This document shows positions 30,633 to 41,285 of a stretch of 64,000 nt of DNA, piece by piece; within the stretch, counting starts at the first letter, position 1; each line of letters begins with the position of its first letter. The DNA comes from Doryteuthis pealeii. Its lineage: Eukaryota; Mollusca; Cephalopoda; Myopsida; Loliginidae. The stretch is from the NCBI GenBank assembly GCA_023376005.1, contig CM042145.1, forward strand, positions 57,915,540 to 57,979,539, read 5' to 3'. A program made the position numbers and the translations under genes. Below the pieces are notes generated by a model. It made no database searches and had not been told where the DNA came from. It was given only the letters and a program-made list of their open reading frames with translations.

Positions 30633-30980
30633 AGGAGTCAGCCTCGTTGGTATGCTTTTTTTTTCTGAATTCAGGAGAAAAACATCTTTATTACCCCCAC
30701 CGGGGGTAATAAAGATGTTTTTCTCCTGAATTCAGAAATAATTTTGTTTTACAATAAAATATTTTGGGCATTTTTTAATAAATATGTGTCAATGAACAAT
30801 TTTTTTTTAACAATGAATAAACATTTTTTTCTTCAATAATAAAATTTGAAAAGTTTTTTTAACAATTAATAGAAAACAAAAAGAAAATTATCTCTAAGAA
30901 TTCAGATGAAAAACAACAAGTTTATTTTCCCCAAAAGTAGATGAAAAGAGAATATGAGGCTGACTTCTACTAATTTGAAG
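30633..30980. mobile_element. Composite foldback element
   Basis: Ends AGGAGTCAGCCTC (30633-30645) and GAGGCTGACTTCT (30956-30968) form 12/13 inverted termini. Inside is the perfect 37-bp palindrome at 30662-30738. A third diverged copy of the same arm ('agaattcagatgaaaaacaa', 'tttattttccccaa') lies near 30898-30934 in the left-arm orientation. No coding. Confidence 0.7.
30662..30738. repeat. Perfect 37-bp inverted repeat, 3-bp spacer
   Basis: Arms TTTCTGAATTCAGGAGAAAA… to …ATTACCCCC, centre ACC, then the exact reverse complement. There is no mismatch in either arm. Confidence 0.97.
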
Positions 30981-31530
30981 GGAGTATTCCTTAAAAAAAA
31001 AGCTCAAAAATTTGGAAATGCTTATCTTGATGATAACCCATAATTTTTCTTTCTTTTTTTTTTTTAACAATTAGACTGTGAGGCTAGAGAGCCCAGTCTG
31101 ACTTACCAATTACTCATATCTGGTGTTGTTAAACACACAAACATGTTCACACAAAATACTCATACAATGTGGAACTTTTGCTCTCATCAAACAATGCTCT
31201 TTCAATGCAAATAATGTGAAAGATCTATCTAAAGATATTAACATAGATGTCATTTTGTCCCTCTTGAGAAATAAAATCATACCAAAAATTATAATTTTAA
31301 CAGGATTAATACCATACAAATGAATTGTTCAACATGATCCTCTAAACTACGAATTAGACGAGGTTGACATATTGTCAAAATGAAATAGAACCTCTTGAGA
31401 AACAACTAAACAAAAATTTTAATATAAACATACCATGAGCACAACATCCTAACTTCTATGTATACCAAAAATTATTTGTGTATAAGACGCACTGTTTTTC
31501 TAGATTTTTCAGCCCAAAAGATAGAGGTGT
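30981..31530. other. AT-rich intergenic stretch
   Basis: No recognised feature. The overlapping opposite frames at 31110-31323 have no homology that I can name. Confidence 0.45.
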
Positions 31531-31534
31531 GTGC

Positions 31535-31665
31535 TTTACACAGCCCCATTAGGGAGGGGGTGTTACCCTTCTGCAGATGTGCAGTTAGCATATTCTACAG
31601 TTCCAGCTGACAGGGTGGGGATATTTAATTGGGGGTTACTGAAAAGTTCTTAGCCCAACAAGGAA
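31535..31665 (-). mobile_element. Family J repeat fragment
   Basis: 'ttctgcagatgtgcagttag', 'catattctacagttccagct' and 'gacagggtgggg' match 20900-20960 and, inverted, 56470-56520. Confidence 0.55.
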
Positions 31666-32745
31666 GGGAATTACCCACTTAAAAAATTATTTGATTTGTT
31701 TTGGAAGAGTTAAAAAAAAAATCAAGGTGTGTTGAACTATGAGATGAATATGTGAAATAACATGTGCTTTTCATAACTCGAGTTCATTCCCATCTTGGTC
31801 TGACTGAGAACTTTTCAATATTCACAATATATGTATGCAATTGATTTAATAAAATTTCATTGTTGTTTTGAATAACATGCTGAATGATAAATATGAAGTT
31901 AAAAACAGCCTTTTATTTACTTATTTATTTTATTTTTTTTTGTAAAAACAAAATATAGAAAATATGAGAAAGCAAAGTAAAATTTTAGCTTTTTTAGACA
32001 TTTTTTTAAATAAAAATGTTTCATAAAATGAGTAAAATACTAGTCAATATATGAAAAGAAATAAAAAAGATTAATAAAAAAAAAAAAAATTGAAAAATTG
32101 AAAAAATATATACAAAAATGGAAAAACAAAACTTTATTTTAGAGATTTTATAAAATATTTCAGAAAAACACAAAAAATAGTAATTAGGAAAAAAAATAGA
32201 TAAATAACAATGAACAAATTAATAAATAGGAAAATGGAAAAACCAAAATTTACGTTGCCGTAGAGAATTATGAAAATATTTGATTAAAAAAAAGTTTTAA
32301 AAAATGGCACTGCAAGAATTCATAGAAGGTTTCATTTGATTTTTTTCCATTTTAAACTAAAATCAATTTCTGGTTTTATTACACCCAATGTTGGCTTTTT
32401 TTTTTTCTTTAAAATATTTACTTGCTCATATTTCTGTTTGATGCTCATTTGTTTTTTTGTTGTTTTTTTTGTTTTCAATGTTTCTTGCTGTCAGATTTGA
32501 TTAACTTGACAAAATTGAGATCCATTCCCCCCCACCCCAATCATTTTTATTCCCTTGCTAATTTTAGGATACAATTTTAATCAGTATCAAAATTTATTGA
32601 TCCAAAATCTCTCTCCATATAAGATACAATGTGACTTCATACATAGGTCACAAAATCAGGCCTCATTACAGATTCAGGAGAAATTATTTTGCTAATATAA
32701 ATTGCAAATATATTTAAATACAAAAGTACTTGTATGGCTACTTAC
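31666..32745. other. Very AT-rich stretch with A/T homopolymer runs
   Basis: 31900-32480 is dominated by A- and T-runs. No gene. Confidence 0.55.
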
Positions 32746-33006
32746 TCCCTACCACACAACATCCAAGTAAGATAAATAAGACAGGCTGGACACTGCTAGA
32801 AAAGGCTGAACTCATAAATGATGGTCTTCTGTGGACACCTACACGTGGACACACCAGTATAGGCCAATCAATAAAAACCTATATCAATCAACTTTGTGCG
32901 GATTTTGGATTCTGTGCAGAAGACCTGCCAGGGATGTTGACTGATAGGGATGGTTAGCAAGAGAGAGTCATAAGAATCTGTGCTGTCTGTGTAACCTAAT
33001 GATGCA
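32746..33006 (+). mobile_element. LINE 3' coding end
   Basis: The frame retains WTPTRGHTSIGQS, TYINQLCAD, EDLPGML and DRDGW before a stop. This C-terminal motif set repeats in the other LINE pieces here (43076, 53905, 18778). It belongs to a non-LTR retrotransposon ORF2 C-terminus. 5' truncated, as is usual for LINE insertions. Confidence 0.8.
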
Positions 33007-33087
33007 TCCAACATCATTTTTTTTCTTAGTACTTCCTTTGTTGCAGCCAGCTAACTTTTTAAATAGCATCAGGCTTCTTATATATAT

Positions 33088-33352
33088 TTAATAACCCCTC
33101 TGCACAAGCAGAGTGTGACACAAGGTCAATTTCGTAGCAGAGTCTAACAGGTTTGAATTCAGTTTTTCTTCTCCTAGCCAAGGTTAAAGAGCCTAGTCTG
33201 CTCTACTATTTACCTATAGCTGAAGGGAATAGTTGGATACATACCTTTCCCAAAGTTATTGGCGCTATGTGAAATGAAAACAGCCTTGCCTAGGATTTGA
33301 ACTCAGATCAACAAGTCCATTTCCTATGACTCTAACCATTACGCTACACACC
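33088..33352 (-). mobile_element. tRNA-derived SINE family B, minus strand
   Basis: It runs from 'ataacccctctgcacaagca' through 'gtttgaattcagtttttctt' to the head 'ttgaactcagatcaacaagt', 'gactctaaccattacgctac'. Confidence 0.85.
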
Positions 33353-33383
33353 TCCAACATTCATATATGCAGCCTGTATATGT

Positions 33384-33384
<1 letters not shown>

Positions 33385-33416
<32 letters not shown>

Positions 33417-33491
33417 CACACACTCATATTGGAGACACCCATTGTGTAATGGTTATTATCTTAGGAAATGGACATGGCGACCATATGTGTT

Positions 33492-33572
<81 letters not shown>

Positions 33573-33573
33573 G
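33385..33573. repeat. (CA)n/(TA)n microsatellites around a family B head
   Basis: CA/TA at 33385-33424 and 33493-33573. Between them lies 'cattgtgtaatggttattat', 'cttaggaaatggacatggcg', a family B head. Confidence 0.9.
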
Positions 33574-33898
33574 CAGAGTATGAAGGAGCAATGTAAAAGC
33601 AAGTGTTGGCAATAAAATTAGATATATCTATAATTCCTAAGTCAAAAATACTGAAGTGACAAATGATAAACTGTGTGACAGAAATGGAACAAAGGATTTC
33701 TGTAAACAATAAATTTTCTATAAGATTTCACAATAATGCTGTATTTTTTTATAACACCTGTTAGAATATCAATAATTTTCATAAAGAACTCAGACACAAT
33801 AATGAAACTAAGATAATAGATCTAAATTCATCTATGAGGCTGCATCAAAAAACTTGATATCTAATCATTAAATCTAAAATTGGATCTGAAATTTTCAC
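33574..33898. other. AT-rich intergenic stretch
   Basis: Nothing recognised. Confidence 0.5.
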
Positions 33899-33899
33899 T

Positions 33900-34175
33900 G
33901 TGCTTGGTGTAATGGTTAGAGATGAAGGAAATGGACTTGTTGATCCGAGTTCAAATCCTCGACCAAATTACAGTTCACATAGTCCTAATAATGTTTAGAA
34001 AGATATGAATCCAACTACTCGCCCTCCAGCTATGGGTAAATAATAAGGCTGACTGGGATCTTTAGCCTTAGGCAACCAGTCTAGGAGAAGGAAGACTCTG
34101 AATTCAAACCTGTTAAACTCTGCTTGGGGTGGTTACTACTAGAATAGGCTCAGTCCTAATAAGTGATCTATTTCA
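33900..34175 (+). mobile_element. tRNA-derived SINE family B, variant 3' end
   Basis: Head 'ggtgtaatggttagagatga', 'ccgagttcaaatcctc'; body as in family B. After 'ctctgcttggggtggttact' it carries 'actagaataggctcagtcct', which also occurs (inverted) beside the copy at 55900. The two copies therefore share a 3' variant. Confidence 0.8.
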
Positions 34176-34317
34176 CTAATTTAAAATTTAAATTTAAACC
34201 ATATAGTGCTTGATGATAATTGCAACGCTACAAAGGTTGGGATGTTTACAATTATATTTTAAGGTCTATATAGAAATGAGAATACATTTTCATTTAAATA
34301 CATCAAATTCAGAGGAG

Positions 34318-34525
34318 TCCCTATGGCATAGTAACCAACAGGCTGGAATGTGACATTGTAATTAGTTAGAAATCCAGTCGCGCTATTATGCATACTTTAG
34401 GACTTGGGAAAGGTATGAACCGCCTCATGGGTTAAATAGTGCCACTACTGTTCTTCTACAAGGATGACTTTGGCATTAAATAACCCATGAAGATAAATAA
34501 TGCCATTAAATAAAGAAATCAAACC
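34318..34525 (+). mobile_element. SINE family C, full length
   Basis: 'ccctatggcatagtaaccaa', 'caggctggaatgtgacattg' (head), 'gcgctattatgcatac', 'gccactactgttcttctaca', then the shared tail 'ggcattaaataacccatgaa', 'ataatgccattaaataa'. Confidence 0.75.
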
Positions 34526-34865
34526 AAAAATCAAATCATCATCATCAAGTCGTGTTAACTGCACAGATCTCCATGACATGCTGTGTAGTTGAAATTAATG
34601 CTTGTTATATTATAATTAACTCATTATTTTCATATGATTTAAAAAAAAAATTCTTGCATTTTGTTAACATAATTGAATTCTCATCTACTAATCAAATAGA
34701 ATTTTTTAATTGTGAATCCCTTGGTGATTGATTTTCTAATGGAAATCCAGAAATACTAACAGCAGCAAACAATGATTTTAATGGATCATTAATACTAATA
34801 ATTCTCACCTTCCTCTTTTAGACTTTTTACAAATTGGTCTTCACACTGTTGGCAATGTTGTAGGC

Positions 34866-35050
34866 AATACCCCATCCCAGGGGTGTCATGGTTATGGCAC
34901 TAAACTGAATCTGAAGATCGGGTTCCAGTTTTGGGGGAGATTTGGTGGAGTGTTGAGTACTCCTGCATTGCTATTACTTCCAGGTCCACTCTGACCCAAA
35001 GTAGCAGAATTTGTTAGGGTCCCATGTATAGGTCAAATAGATATGTTTTA
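34866..35050 (+). mobile_element. SINE family E head and body
   Basis: 'ggtgtcatggttatggcact', 'gatcgggttccagttttgg' (box-B-like), 'ccactctgacccaaagtagc' and 'tagggtcccatgtataggtc'. Confidence 0.75.
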
Positions 35051-35518
35051 AGAATAATTTGACACGTTTAATTCTTAGCTTCTTTTTTATTGTGACATTT
35101 TTAGGGGTAAAAAAGAAATAAATTAAACAAATACATTCTTATCACTTTAATACTACAGGCAATTAAGAACTGAATTTAAATTATTGTCAGATGTGCAAAA
35201 AAAAGGTTTTAGAAAAATAAAATTGTTACAAAATAAGGTCACATTTAAAAAAAAAAAAAATTTCAAATGTAAACAAGCAAAAAAACAATTCCTAAAATAA
35301 ACAAACTTTTCTCTTACACCCTCTCTTCCCCCTTTCTCTCTCAATCTCTGGTGTTCCTAAAATCCTTTTAGTCTAGTAATGGACTGGGTACGTCTGTTAG
35401 TATGCATATATATGGGGTGGCAAGAGGTTTAATGTTTTTGGTAAAAAGATGGCTGTAGTTGTTCATGGTGCATGTTTCTAGGGTTTGCTTTTTACTTCAT
35501 CTTATTTGGTGGTTGCAC
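35051..35518. other. AT-rich intergenic stretch
   Basis: No feature recognised. Confidence 0.5.
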
Positions 35519-35811
35519 TGAAAAGGAAGGAATTCAAGGGACAAAAAAGGAAGAGACAAAGACAAAAGGTGGTTTTATTATTTAGGCTTTATTCCCTGAT
35601 CATAACTACAATGGGACAAGGAAATATCTCCCTGACCAGTAGTAATGACTAGACACAGTTAAGGCCTAAACTCTAATGGCTGAAAGATTCTCTTAGGGGT
35701 CGGAAGTGAGTCCTTTTTGCTGCACATACTCGGGGGGTTGTTCCAGTGAAGGCTCATGGGAGTTTGTTATTTTTCTTATTTTCAATTTTTATTTTAATTT
35801 TAATCCCCACA
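35519..35811 (-). mobile_element. Solo-LTR-like repeat, copy 1
   Basis: Starts TGAAAAGGAAGG and ends TTTTAATCCCCACA (TG…CA). The minus strand carries AATAAAGCC, a polyadenylation-like signal. Related copies are at 48505-48727 (truncated) and 52877-53206. No target duplication is clear. Confidence 0.6.
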
Positions 35812-36552
35812 TATATATGCATATATTGATATTTATAATAATGATATCAGTAGAGGATAAATTAAGGATCTACCATGGTTTTAATCAAAATGATTTCATC
35901 AGGACCCTATACTACACTTAACTAAGTCTATGTAATTCCTTAGATATATTTTGGATAATAATGGTTGAACACTACGTTATTTTTCTTTCAATTTTCACGT
36001 GTGGCCCGTTCCACACCTGTATTCCTTTGTTCTCATTTCTGTATTGTTATCAATTTAATTCTAATTATATATAATAGCCAGTAAAAGCAGTTCAAATTTA
36101 ATTCTAATTATATTTTAGGGGTTGACTATTACTAGTTTATAGTTTTTCATTGTTCTTTTTTGTATTTATCCTATTTAAAATTAATAACTAGTCAAGGAAA
36201 AAAATCTAATTTATTTAGTTGAATTTAATATTCTAGTTCTAATATTTTAGTGACCGACCCAACCTATGTCTTCAATTGCAGATTGACTCAAATCTTTTAT
36301 TCAAAAGATTTTTCTTATCCGGGAATTTAATTATAGTTAACTTTTCTTGTAGACAAAGGTAGCATGGATCATTTAGAGATCTGCACACAAGTGGCAATTG
36401 GATATTAAATTGATATTTCTATTTTTTGTAGATACAATTTGCCTGACCTGCCAACCATCATCATTCCTTAATGGTGCCTCATTGATTGACTTAACATCCG
36501 TCCATATTTGAATTTTGGATCCATATTCACCTACCCCCTCCCCCTAATATAG
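35812..36552. other. 5' flank / possible upstream intron of the synaptotagmin-like gene
   Basis: AT-rich. A pyrimidine tract and AG at 36551-36552 (ACCTACCCCCTCCCCCTAAT, ATAG) look like a 3' splice site, implying a non-coding exon further upstream that I cannot place. No TATA or initiator stands out. Confidence 0.4.
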
Positions 36553-36603
36553 GTGTGTCATCGTCACTGTAAATCTTTTCATCTTTATCAATCAACATTC
36601 AAA

Positions 36604-36771
36604 ATGAGTGACTGGGGAGTTGCCCTGTTGGTCATCTTTATCATCTGCATTGTGGCTGCAGCAGTTGGGTTTCTTTTGAGGCTTTACGGTGTCTACAACC
36701 TGACTTCATGCTTCACTTACGGAGAAGAGAAGGCAGTGCTTACAAAAAATGAACACTATAATGGATACACA
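36604..36771 (+). CDS. Synaptotagmin-like protein, coding exon 1 (membrane anchor)
   Basis: ATG at 36604 (context TTCAAAATGA, in-frame TAG just upstream at 36550) opens 56 codons that end at a consensus donor (GATACACA|GTAAGT), phase 0. Residues 5-26 (GVALLVIFIICIVAAAVGFL) form a single hydrophobic helix followed by RLYG. This suits an N-out/C-in anchor with almost no lumenal part. Cys15 lies within the helix and Cys37 just after it, the latter a plausible palmitoylation site. The exon was chosen because it is the only non-repeat frame nearby with matching splice sites, and because it joins in frame to 52556. The product would sit on secretory vesicles or plasma membrane and take part in C2-dependent trafficking. 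Family assignment rests on exon 3. Other double-C2 proteins or another single-pass protein remain possible. Confidence 0.7.
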
Positions 36772-36919
36772 GTAAGTATTTCTCTTTTCTTTTTTTGTGG
36801 TTGGTGTGTGTGTTACTTTCTTCTTTTTTGTAGTTGGTGTAGATAGAATTTAGATGTATACATGAAATAAGATTTGGAATAAAGATCTGTAAAAAAATGA
36901 AAATACTTTTGATAAACTC

Positions 36920-36920
36920 T

Positions 36921-36964
<44 letters not shown>

Positions 36965-37435
36965 AGGTGTGTCAAAAAAGTATTGAGATATTCGGTACTT
37001 TTTGACACACCTTGTATTCTGAAAAATTAACATTATATTCAGTCTTTATTTCTATCTTGGTAATTACAGCTTTAAAATCTGTACTTTTTGACACATCTTG
37101 TATTCTGAAAAAAATTAACGTTACATTTATTGTTCATTCCTATCTTGGTAAATACAGCTTCAATCTTAATACTTTTATGACACACCTTGTATATACAAGA
37201 TGTGGCAAAAAGTATCGAGATTTTTTGTACTTTTTGACACACCTTGTATTGTGAACAAAAATAACGTTCCATATATTAATTTTTTTTTTAAATTCAAGGT
37301 ATGTCAAAATGTACCAAGTTTAAAGCTGTATTTATCAAGATAGAAATGAAGAATGAATGGAATGTTATTTTATTTTCAGAATACAAGGTGTATCAAAAAG
37401 TACAAAAAATCTTGATACTTTTTTGACACACCTTG

Positions 37436-37493
<58 letters not shown>

Positions 37494-37494
37494 A
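36920..37494. mobile_element. Mariner-type miniature element array between two (TA)n tracts
   Basis: The palindrome ACAAGGTGTGTCAAAAA … TTTTTGACACACCTTGT occupies 36962-37016. After it, units of about 110 bp ('ctgaaaaattaacgttac', 'cattcctatcttggtaaata', 'cagctt', 'actttttgacacaccttgt') repeat twice direct. An inverted unit follows at about 37285-37395 and another small palindrome near 37383-37436. TA runs at 36928-36961 and 37438-37492 flank the whole array, as expected for a TA-targeting element. Confidence 0.8.
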
Positions 37495-37569
37495 AGAAAA
37501 AGGTATACAAAATCAACATATCTTCTGTAGAATATATAAAGAATAAAAAAAAGCTATAAGTCCAATTGA

Positions 37570-37790
37570 AAAAGCTTTTTAGCAAAAATATTTTTTAATG
37601 TTGTCGGCCAGTTAATGTATATGTATGATTTATATAAAAATGCATAAATAATTTTTGGACACTCCTGTGTCCTACATTAGTATAAACCCTTCCAAAAATT
37701 ATCTATGTATTTTTAGATACATTTTTGACATATACATCAACCGGCCCACTATATAAAAGGATGTTTTTGCTAAAATCTATAAAATAATAA
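37570..37790. mobile_element. Small foldback element
   Basis: 'agcaaaaatattttttaatg', 'gtcggccagttaatgtatat' and 'ataatttttggacac' on the left are mirrored on the right ('cttccaaaaattatctatg', 'atatacatcaaccggccca', 'atgtttttgctaaaat'). Arms of about 90 bp, imperfect. Confidence 0.75.
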
Positions 37791-37877
37791 AAATATTTTT
37801 TGTCAAAATATTTTTTTTCAACTAGGCCTACTCTGTTTTAGTTTAGATACATACTTTATAGGATAAGAACGAAACAG

Positions 37878-38178
37878 ATATATATATATATCTACCAACC
37901 CCTCTACATGAGCACAATCTGACAAGGTAAATTTTTAAGCGGAGTTTAACAGGTTTGAATTCAGAGTTTTCTGTCTCCTAGAAAGGTTGCCTTACCAAGG
38001 TTGAAGAGCCCAGTCTACCCTACTATTTACTCATAGTTGGAGGGTGTATAGTTGGATTCATACCTTTCCCAAGGGTATTAACACTATGTAAAATGCAACC
38101 AGTTTCGTCTAGGATTTGAAATCTGGTCAAGGGGTTCATTTCCTACGACTCTAACCATTATGCCACACGCCTCCATAA
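37878..38178 (-). mobile_element. tRNA-derived SINE family B, minus strand, with (TA)n at its 3' end
   Basis: A TA run at 37878-37892 leads into 'ctaccaacccctctacatga', the complete body, and the head 'cctacgactctaaccattat', 'gccacacgcctcc'. Confidence 0.85.
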
Positions 38179-38990
38179 AAAACAGATAAAAGGCAAATAA
38201 ACAATTGTAACAAAAATATCCCATAATTATTTACGTAAAAGATGCTCTACTGTTCCAGATTTTTCACCCAAAACATTAACAGTGCATATGAAAAATATAT
38301 AATGAATTTTTTTTAAACAGTCACATGCATCAGCATATTTTGGATGTCCAAAAGTAAGTTATATCTATAGTCCAAACTAATGTGTGTTACAAGTTTTGTA
38401 GCCATTTTTAGGTTTCAAGTGAAAGCACTTAATAGTGGAGATCTCTTGTGTTAAGCAGAGGATGATCTTTGGTTCTTCCTTGGTGTCCCTTAGTGTTGGG
38501 TAGAATCCTTTGGTTGAGCAAAGTCCTTGGCTACAGGTCCGTTTGTCAATGTTGAATACATGCAAATGAACGGCTTTCAAGATCACTGATTAAATAGTTA
38601 ACTAACTGTTGATTGATTGGCTTTAATCCATGCACCCACACAGAGTCTATAAGTTTAAATGGTGGACCTCAGCACACCTTCGATTACAAAATATTCCAAC
38701 AATTTTATGAAATTACAGAGAAATATCCAGTGGAATGGGTGTTTGTTTATAATCATGTTTCTCTGAATGTGAGCTTGTTGAATATTTGTGTGAACATGAC
38801 TGTGTATTTTATCTAAATACTGTATTATTTTGCGTTTTAGGACATAATGTAAACTATATAAATTTCTTTTTTTTTTTTCAGTAAAGACCAATAAGATTTT
38901 GAACAAATGTTAAATCTTGGTTAAATTTTATTGCTACAAATTCTAAAATGTCAGTGTGCATTATACACAAGAATATTTTTTCCAAGAATT
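38179..38990. other. Intronic AT-rich stretch
   Basis: No feature assigned. The frames at 38377-38906 have no splice context and no recognised similarity. Confidence 0.45.
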
Positions 38991-38994
38991 TTAT

Positions 38995-39465
38995 AGTCCA
39001 AATGCATAGAATTCATTGAGGCCAAAAAAAGCAATCAATTTTAAGAATTGGCAGAGATTTGAGCACTTTAATCACCTGTTATAGGGTTGAAAAATTTTCG
39101 AATTTCGTTGAAATATTAGATATGGATTTAATCAGCTTATTTGACAGATTTTGATGCATAAAATGCATTGATTTCAAAAGAATCGCTTAATTCGAAGGAT
39201 TGGCTGTAATTTGAACCCTTAAATAACCCCTTATAATGCCTGAAAATCACAAATTTCATGACAATGCTCGGTATCGGGTTAATTGAATTTCCGTAAGGTC
39301 TGTTATAGGTCCAGAAGAAATCACCTATTTTTGAAAGTATTCAAAGTTGTGATATCTTGGGTTTTTCTGGTAGATTTCGATGTGTAGAATTCATTGATGC
39401 CAAACAAAGCGATCAATTTTAAGAATTGGCAGAGATTTGAGCACTTTAATCACCTATTATAGACA
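38995..39465. repeat. Diverged tandem repeat, about 170-215 bp spacing
   Basis: Three copies of 'aattcattgaggccaaaaaa', 'gcaatcaattttaagaattg', 'gcagagatttgagcacttta' and 'atcacct' begin near 39008, 39165 and 39387. The middle one is the most diverged. It abuts the TIR element at 39505. Confidence 0.75.
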
Positions 39466-39504
39466 GATAATTAAAGTATTCAATTTCAATTAATACCAAT
39501 AAAA

Positions 39505-39770
39505 TTACAGATTTAGTGGTTAAATCAAACTTAACAGACCTAAATTCCACCATCATATGTCAATCCACCGAAAGAAATAAAATACCAAAAATCAGCGAAT
39601 CAAACAAATTTAATGAAATTTTCAGGGTTGATATATTAATGAATAAAAGATATAATGCACCAGTTATTCTATTTAAAAACTTTTACATTTTTTCAGGTCA
39701 GTTAACTTTGAACCATGTCTCTTTGAAAATATCATGGAATTTAGATCCGTTAAATTCGATTTAACCAATT
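39505..39770. mobile_element. TIR element (MITE) copy 1
   Basis: Left TIR 'ggttaaatcaaacttaacag', 'acctaaattccaccatcata'. The body 'aatgaaattttcagggttga', 'taatgaataaaagatataat', 'tttttcaggtcagttaactt' matches 43680-43990 and 62055-62365. The right end is partial ('ttagatccgttaaattcgat'). Confidence 0.75.
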
Positions 39771-40250
39771 TATTTATAAAATGGGTTCAGTGTTACAGGA
39801 TTAAATAAATGACTTGTTTTTGGCTGAAGGGAGTCTTTTCAATTATTTTTGCAAATCATGAAATGTAGAGCACAGCCTCACCATATTTATGATAATGCTG
39901 TGGTTACAGGAGCAAATAGGGGTACATGTGGGTGGAGATGATAGCCCCATTCCATTCCCCCCAATTTTTGAATTTGGTTTTTCCATCTAAAAAACTTAAG
40001 AGCCCATCTTTAGCTACTTGCTTAATTGCTCCCTGATAAGGCGGCTTTTAAGCTAGTTAACTAATAATCTTTGTTGCCATAATTCTAGTGATGTTTTTCC
40101 ATAGATAAAATATCTGAATTAGACAAATTTTACTATAAAAGAAAAGTAATTTGGGGGGGGGGAGGATTAATAGAAAAACCTGTGATAATAGAGGTTCCAT
40201 ACTCAAGTTATGGGTTTCCAAAATTATAGGGTTTTTTAACTCCCATTAGG
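39771..40250. other. Intronic AT-rich stretch
   Basis: Nothing recognised. G-run at 40153. Confidence 0.45.
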
Positions 40251-40251
40251 G

Positions 40252-40508
40252 CTGGTTTAGCTCAGTCGGTAGAGTGTTCAGCTAAGAATCACAAGGTTCT
40301 TGGTTCGATACCGGCTCTCACCAACTCAGGGTATGAGTAGCACAGGGATATGTGTGGTAAAGTAAGGAGCTGATGGTAATTGTGGCACTCCACCTCAGAT
40401 GCTAAAATAATTTCCTTGGTCTAGTGCTAGTGAAAAGGGGATAGACTCCCTCGCTATCTGGCTGATACAGACATTAGGTTGCCCCGACGACTTTTTTTTT
40501 TTTTTTTA
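40252..40508 (+). mobile_element. tRNA-derived SINE family A, full length
   Basis: The head TTTAGCTCAGTCGGTAGAGT (A-box, close to a real tRNA D-arm) and TTGGTTCGATACCGGCTC (box B) lead into the body. It ends at 'ccccgacgactttttttttt', an oligo-T that would stop polymerase III. This is the best preserved polymerase III promoter in the window. Confidence 0.9.
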
Positions 40509-41125
40509 CTTAGGTTGTCTTGATATTATTAAAGTTTGCTGATATTTTGTGAATAGGCATCATTTCTGGTCATTTATCAAGGATTTAAATTTCATTTAAA
40601 TTAAGGCAAAAATATTTCAGTTGTGGATGTGTGCTCCCCGGGGATCCCTTTTGATCAAAATGAAATATACTTAATCAAAATACTTAATCAAGTACCCTGA
40701 ATAATATAGTTTCAGAATATATATGATTATTGGTGTCTTTAAAACCATAGGAGGAGTTTGTGAACAAACAAACAGGAACTACTACTTTATATATTACTAG
40801 AAGCAACTACCCGGCAATGCCTGGGTAGAGGGATAAAAAAAAGTTAATCTCACAAATCTACTAATTGTTTTAGTATTACATAATAGATTTATGTTTTAAT
40901 CGCAAACACAGCCAATGATTTTTCCTTCTCTTACTATTCAAATCCTAATTTTTAAATATCTTTCCAGATATAAATCTAATCTTCATCATTTTTTCACAAA
41001 AAGCAAGCTCTGGTGATAGTGAATGTGTATATATATTTATTTTGTTAATTGTTTTATTTTCATAGTTTCCTCTGGACATACATACATACACACCAACTGT
41101 CCTTTATATATGCATAAATAGATAC
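40509..41125. other. Intronic stretch with a short dispersed fragment
   Basis: 40793-40832 ('tactagaagcaactacccgg', 'caatgcctgggtag') resembles 62499-62535 ('tactagctgttgtacccact', 'aatacccagg'). It is a recurrent invertebrate repeat end of unknown class. Confidence 0.4.
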
Positions 41126-41129
41126 AAAT

Positions 41130-41285
41130 GCTTGGGAGGAAGAATAGAAGGGTTGATGTCTTCATTCATACATTTCCCAAGAGTATTAGCATGAAGAGAA
41201 ATTCAACCAGCCTCATCCAAGATTTGAACTCAGCTCATTTTGTCTATTTTGTACAATGATAACCATTACATCATGTGTGCTTACA
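41130..41285 (-). mobile_element. SINE family B head half, minus strand
   Basis: 'catttcccaagagtattagc', 'agatttgaactcagctcatt' and 'ataaccattacatcatgtg'. Confidence 0.7.

Noticed and set aside
36772..36846. Continuation of exon 1 frame past 36771
   Set aside because: It reads into T-rich intron after a consensus GTAAGT. The in-frame join to 52556 gives a coherent linker instead.
40252..40330. Functional tRNA gene
   Set aside because: Good A- and B-boxes but no complete cloverleaf or acceptor stem, and the SINE body follows directly.
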